From: Actinomycetales bacterium | GTDB lineage: Bacteria; Actinomycetota; Actinomycetes; Actinomycetales; Cellulomonadaceae | DNA: 7,839 nucleotides | Direction of reading: 5' to 3' | Assembly (NCBI GenBank): GCA_015655615.1 | Contig: JAATES010000047.1 | Location: 1 to 7,839, forward strand | Shown here: positions 6,989-7,839 of the stretch, piece after piece | How positions within the stretch are numbered: position 1 is the stretch's first letter | How the letters are laid out: every line of letters starts with the position of its first letter | Made by a program: the position numbers and the translations under genes | Notes under the pieces: model-generated | What the model saw: the letters and a program-made list of their open reading frames with translations, nothing else | Databases searched by the model: none | What the model was told of the DNA's origin: nothing

Positions 6989-7288
6989 TCAGGCGGAGGT
7001 CTCGACGTTCACGAGAGCGGTGACGGTGGGCAGGCACTTGCCGCAACCGCCCGTGGCGCGGGTGCACCGCTGCACCTCGGCCAGATCGTGCGCCTGACCG
7101 GTGCGGAGCACGTCACGGATCTCGCCAGCGGTGACGTTGTTGCACCAGCAGACGATGTGGTCGTCGGCGAGTTGCGCGGCCTCTTCCTGGGAGACTGGGG
7201 GCAGTGCGGTGTCCTCGTCCTGCAGCAGGTTCTGGAGCGATGCGAGGGTGAAGTGCCGGCTGGCAGCCCGGCGCGCAGTGTCCGTCAT
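6989..7288 (-). CDS. Bfd-like [2Fe-2S] ferredoxin (bacterioferritin-associated ferredoxin family)
   Basis: The 99-residue protein has a C-terminal BFD-type [2Fe-2S] domain. Cys47-x-Cys49 (VCWCNNVTAGEI) and Cys82-x-x-Cys85 (GGCGKCLP) give the CxC...CxxC ligand set, with an additional Cys75. In the family such domains either release iron from bacterioferritin by electron transfer or form part of nitrite-reductase-type enzymes. The small stand-alone size favours the first, but no bacterioferritin gene is in view. About 45 residues (MTDTARRAASRHFTLASLQN and onward) precede the cluster domain, whereas classical Bfd is about 64 residues in total. That leading part is not one I recognise. There is no obvious ribosome site, but the frame holds no better start. 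It is divergent from mshA and its 3' end faces the lsr2 terminator. No iron-box-like operator is evident. Confidence 0.85.
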   Translation of the reverse strand: MTDTARRAASRHFTLASLQNLLQDEDTALPPVSQEEAAQLADDHIVCWCNNVTAGEIRDVLRTGQAHDLAEVQRCTRATGGCGKCLPTVTALVNVETSA

Positions 7289-7353
7289 AGCAACAATTGT
7301 GCGATGAAGTGTCCGTTCTGTCCGGGTCGAAGGTCCCGCTGGGGAAGGTGGCG
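7289..7353. promoter_or_regulatory. Divergent intergenic region between the bfd-like gene and mshA
   Basis: These 65 bp must carry the start signals for the bfd-like gene and probably for mshA. An 8-bp palindrome ACAATTGT (7293-7300) lies 5 nt before the bfd-like ATG and is the only A/T-rich element. No clear -10/-35 pair is seen on either strand. GGGGAAGG at 7341-7348 is the mshA ribosome site. Confidence 0.4.
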
Positions 7354-7839
7354 ATGAGTTCAGGAGGCGAGCCCCAGCGGGGAGCCGCGGCCCGAGGCGA
7401 GGGCCTGCGGATCGCGATGATCTCGGCGCACACCTCCCCGTTGTCCCAACCCGGCACGGGCGACGCAGGCGGGCTCAACGTGTACGTGACGGAACTGTCC
7501 AGGGCGCTGGCGGCGCTGGGCGCGCAGGTGGAGATCTTCACGCGGCGGACGTCGTCGAATCAGCCCGATGTGGTCTTCCTCACCGATCACGTGTCAGTCA
7601 CCCACATCACAGCCGGGCCGTTCGAGGGCTTGGACAAGAACGACCTGCCGGCTCAGATGTGCTATTTCACGGCCGGGGTGCTGCGCACCGAGGCCAGCCG
7701 GCGCATGGGCTGGTACGACCTGGTGCATTCGCACTACTGGCTGTCCGGCCAGGCGGGCTGGCTGGCGGCCGACCGGTGGGGCGTTCCGCTCGTCCACACG
7801 ATGCACACGACGGCCCGAGCGAAGAACGCCAATCTGGCC
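7354..7839 (+). CDS. mshA: D-inositol-3-phosphate glycosyltransferase, N-terminal part (3' truncated)
   Basis: MshA catalyses the first step of mycothiol synthesis, transferring GlcNAc from UDP-GlcNAc to 1L-myo-inositol 1-phosphate. The frame stays open to the window end, giving 162 residues of a protein usually about 420-480 long, so mainly the N-terminal acceptor half of this GT-B enzyme is seen. Diagnostic segments are [19 protein letters not shown] (19-37) with GGLNVY (39-44). AAGP-type [14 protein letters not shown] (86-99) carries the phosphate-binding Lys95. HSHYWLSGQ lies at 125-133 and [11 protein letters not shown] at 148-158. The ATG is preceded by GGGGAAGG 5 nt upstream; the first 17 or so residues are a non-conserved extension. 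The divergent neighbour encodes a Bfd-like [2Fe-2S] protein. The specific motif set separates it from general family-4 glycosyltransferases such as sucrose-phosphate synthase. Confidence 0.95.
   Translation, partial: MSSGGEPQRGAAARGEGLRIAMISAHTSPLSQPGTGDAGGLNVYVTELSRALAALGAQVEIFTRRTSSNQPDVVFLTDHVSVTHITAGPFEGLDKNDLPAQMCYFTAGVLRTEASRRMGWYDLVHSHYWLSGQAGWLAADRWGVPLVHTMHTTARAKNANLA

Noticed and set aside
1..7839. Mobile elements, CRISPR arrays, tRNA or rRNA genes, toxin-antitoxin or defence genes
   Set aside because: No transposase, integrase, direct-repeat array, cloverleaf or defence motif was seen on either strand; the window is core metabolism and housekeeping.

Overview
The window looks like a chromosomal housekeeping segment from a high-GC Gram-positive (Actinobacteria). 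The evidence is strong G/C bias at third codon positions, an lsr2 nucleoid-protein gene, the start of a mycothiol-synthesis glycosyltransferase (mshA), GTG starts and a lysS promoter of the leaderless actinobacterial type. A Propionibacteriales-like host is a guess; the sequence does not settle genus.

Left part (1-4472): five tightly packed plus-strand genes. They are the 3' end of a DUF2520/Rossmann-type gene, panC, panD, nadB and nadC. Three junctions are 4-bp start/stop overlaps and the fourth is a 5-bp gap, so this reads as one operon. panC/panD make beta-alanine and pantothenate (coenzyme A pathway); nadB/nadC serve de novo NAD synthesis. PanD and NadB both consume L-aspartate. nadA is not in the window.

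Middle (4473-6864): lysS (class II lysyl-tRNA synthetase) starts 6 nt after a TAGAAT -10 box, so its mRNA is probably leaderless. It is followed by a 65-residue single-pass membrane protein of unknown function with its own perfect TATAAT box, then lsr2. A second TATAAT and a perfect 16-bp palindrome lie in the lsr2 upstream region. A 16-bp perfect hairpin with a T-run ends the lsr2 unit.

Right part (6865-7839): a minus-strand Bfd-like [2Fe-2S] protein is divergent from the first 162 codons of mshA, which runs off the window. They share a 65-bp intergenic region.

The order DUF2520-panC-panD-x-lysS-lsr2 matches the Mycobacterium tuberculosis Rv3603c-Rv3597c neighbourhood. Here nadB-nadC occupy the place where coaX sits in M. 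tuberculosis, and clpC does not follow lsr2. I found no mobile element, CRISPR array, RNA gene or defence system. The points most worth a second look are the lsr2 control region, the small membrane protein and a Lys in place of the usual active-site His in NadC.
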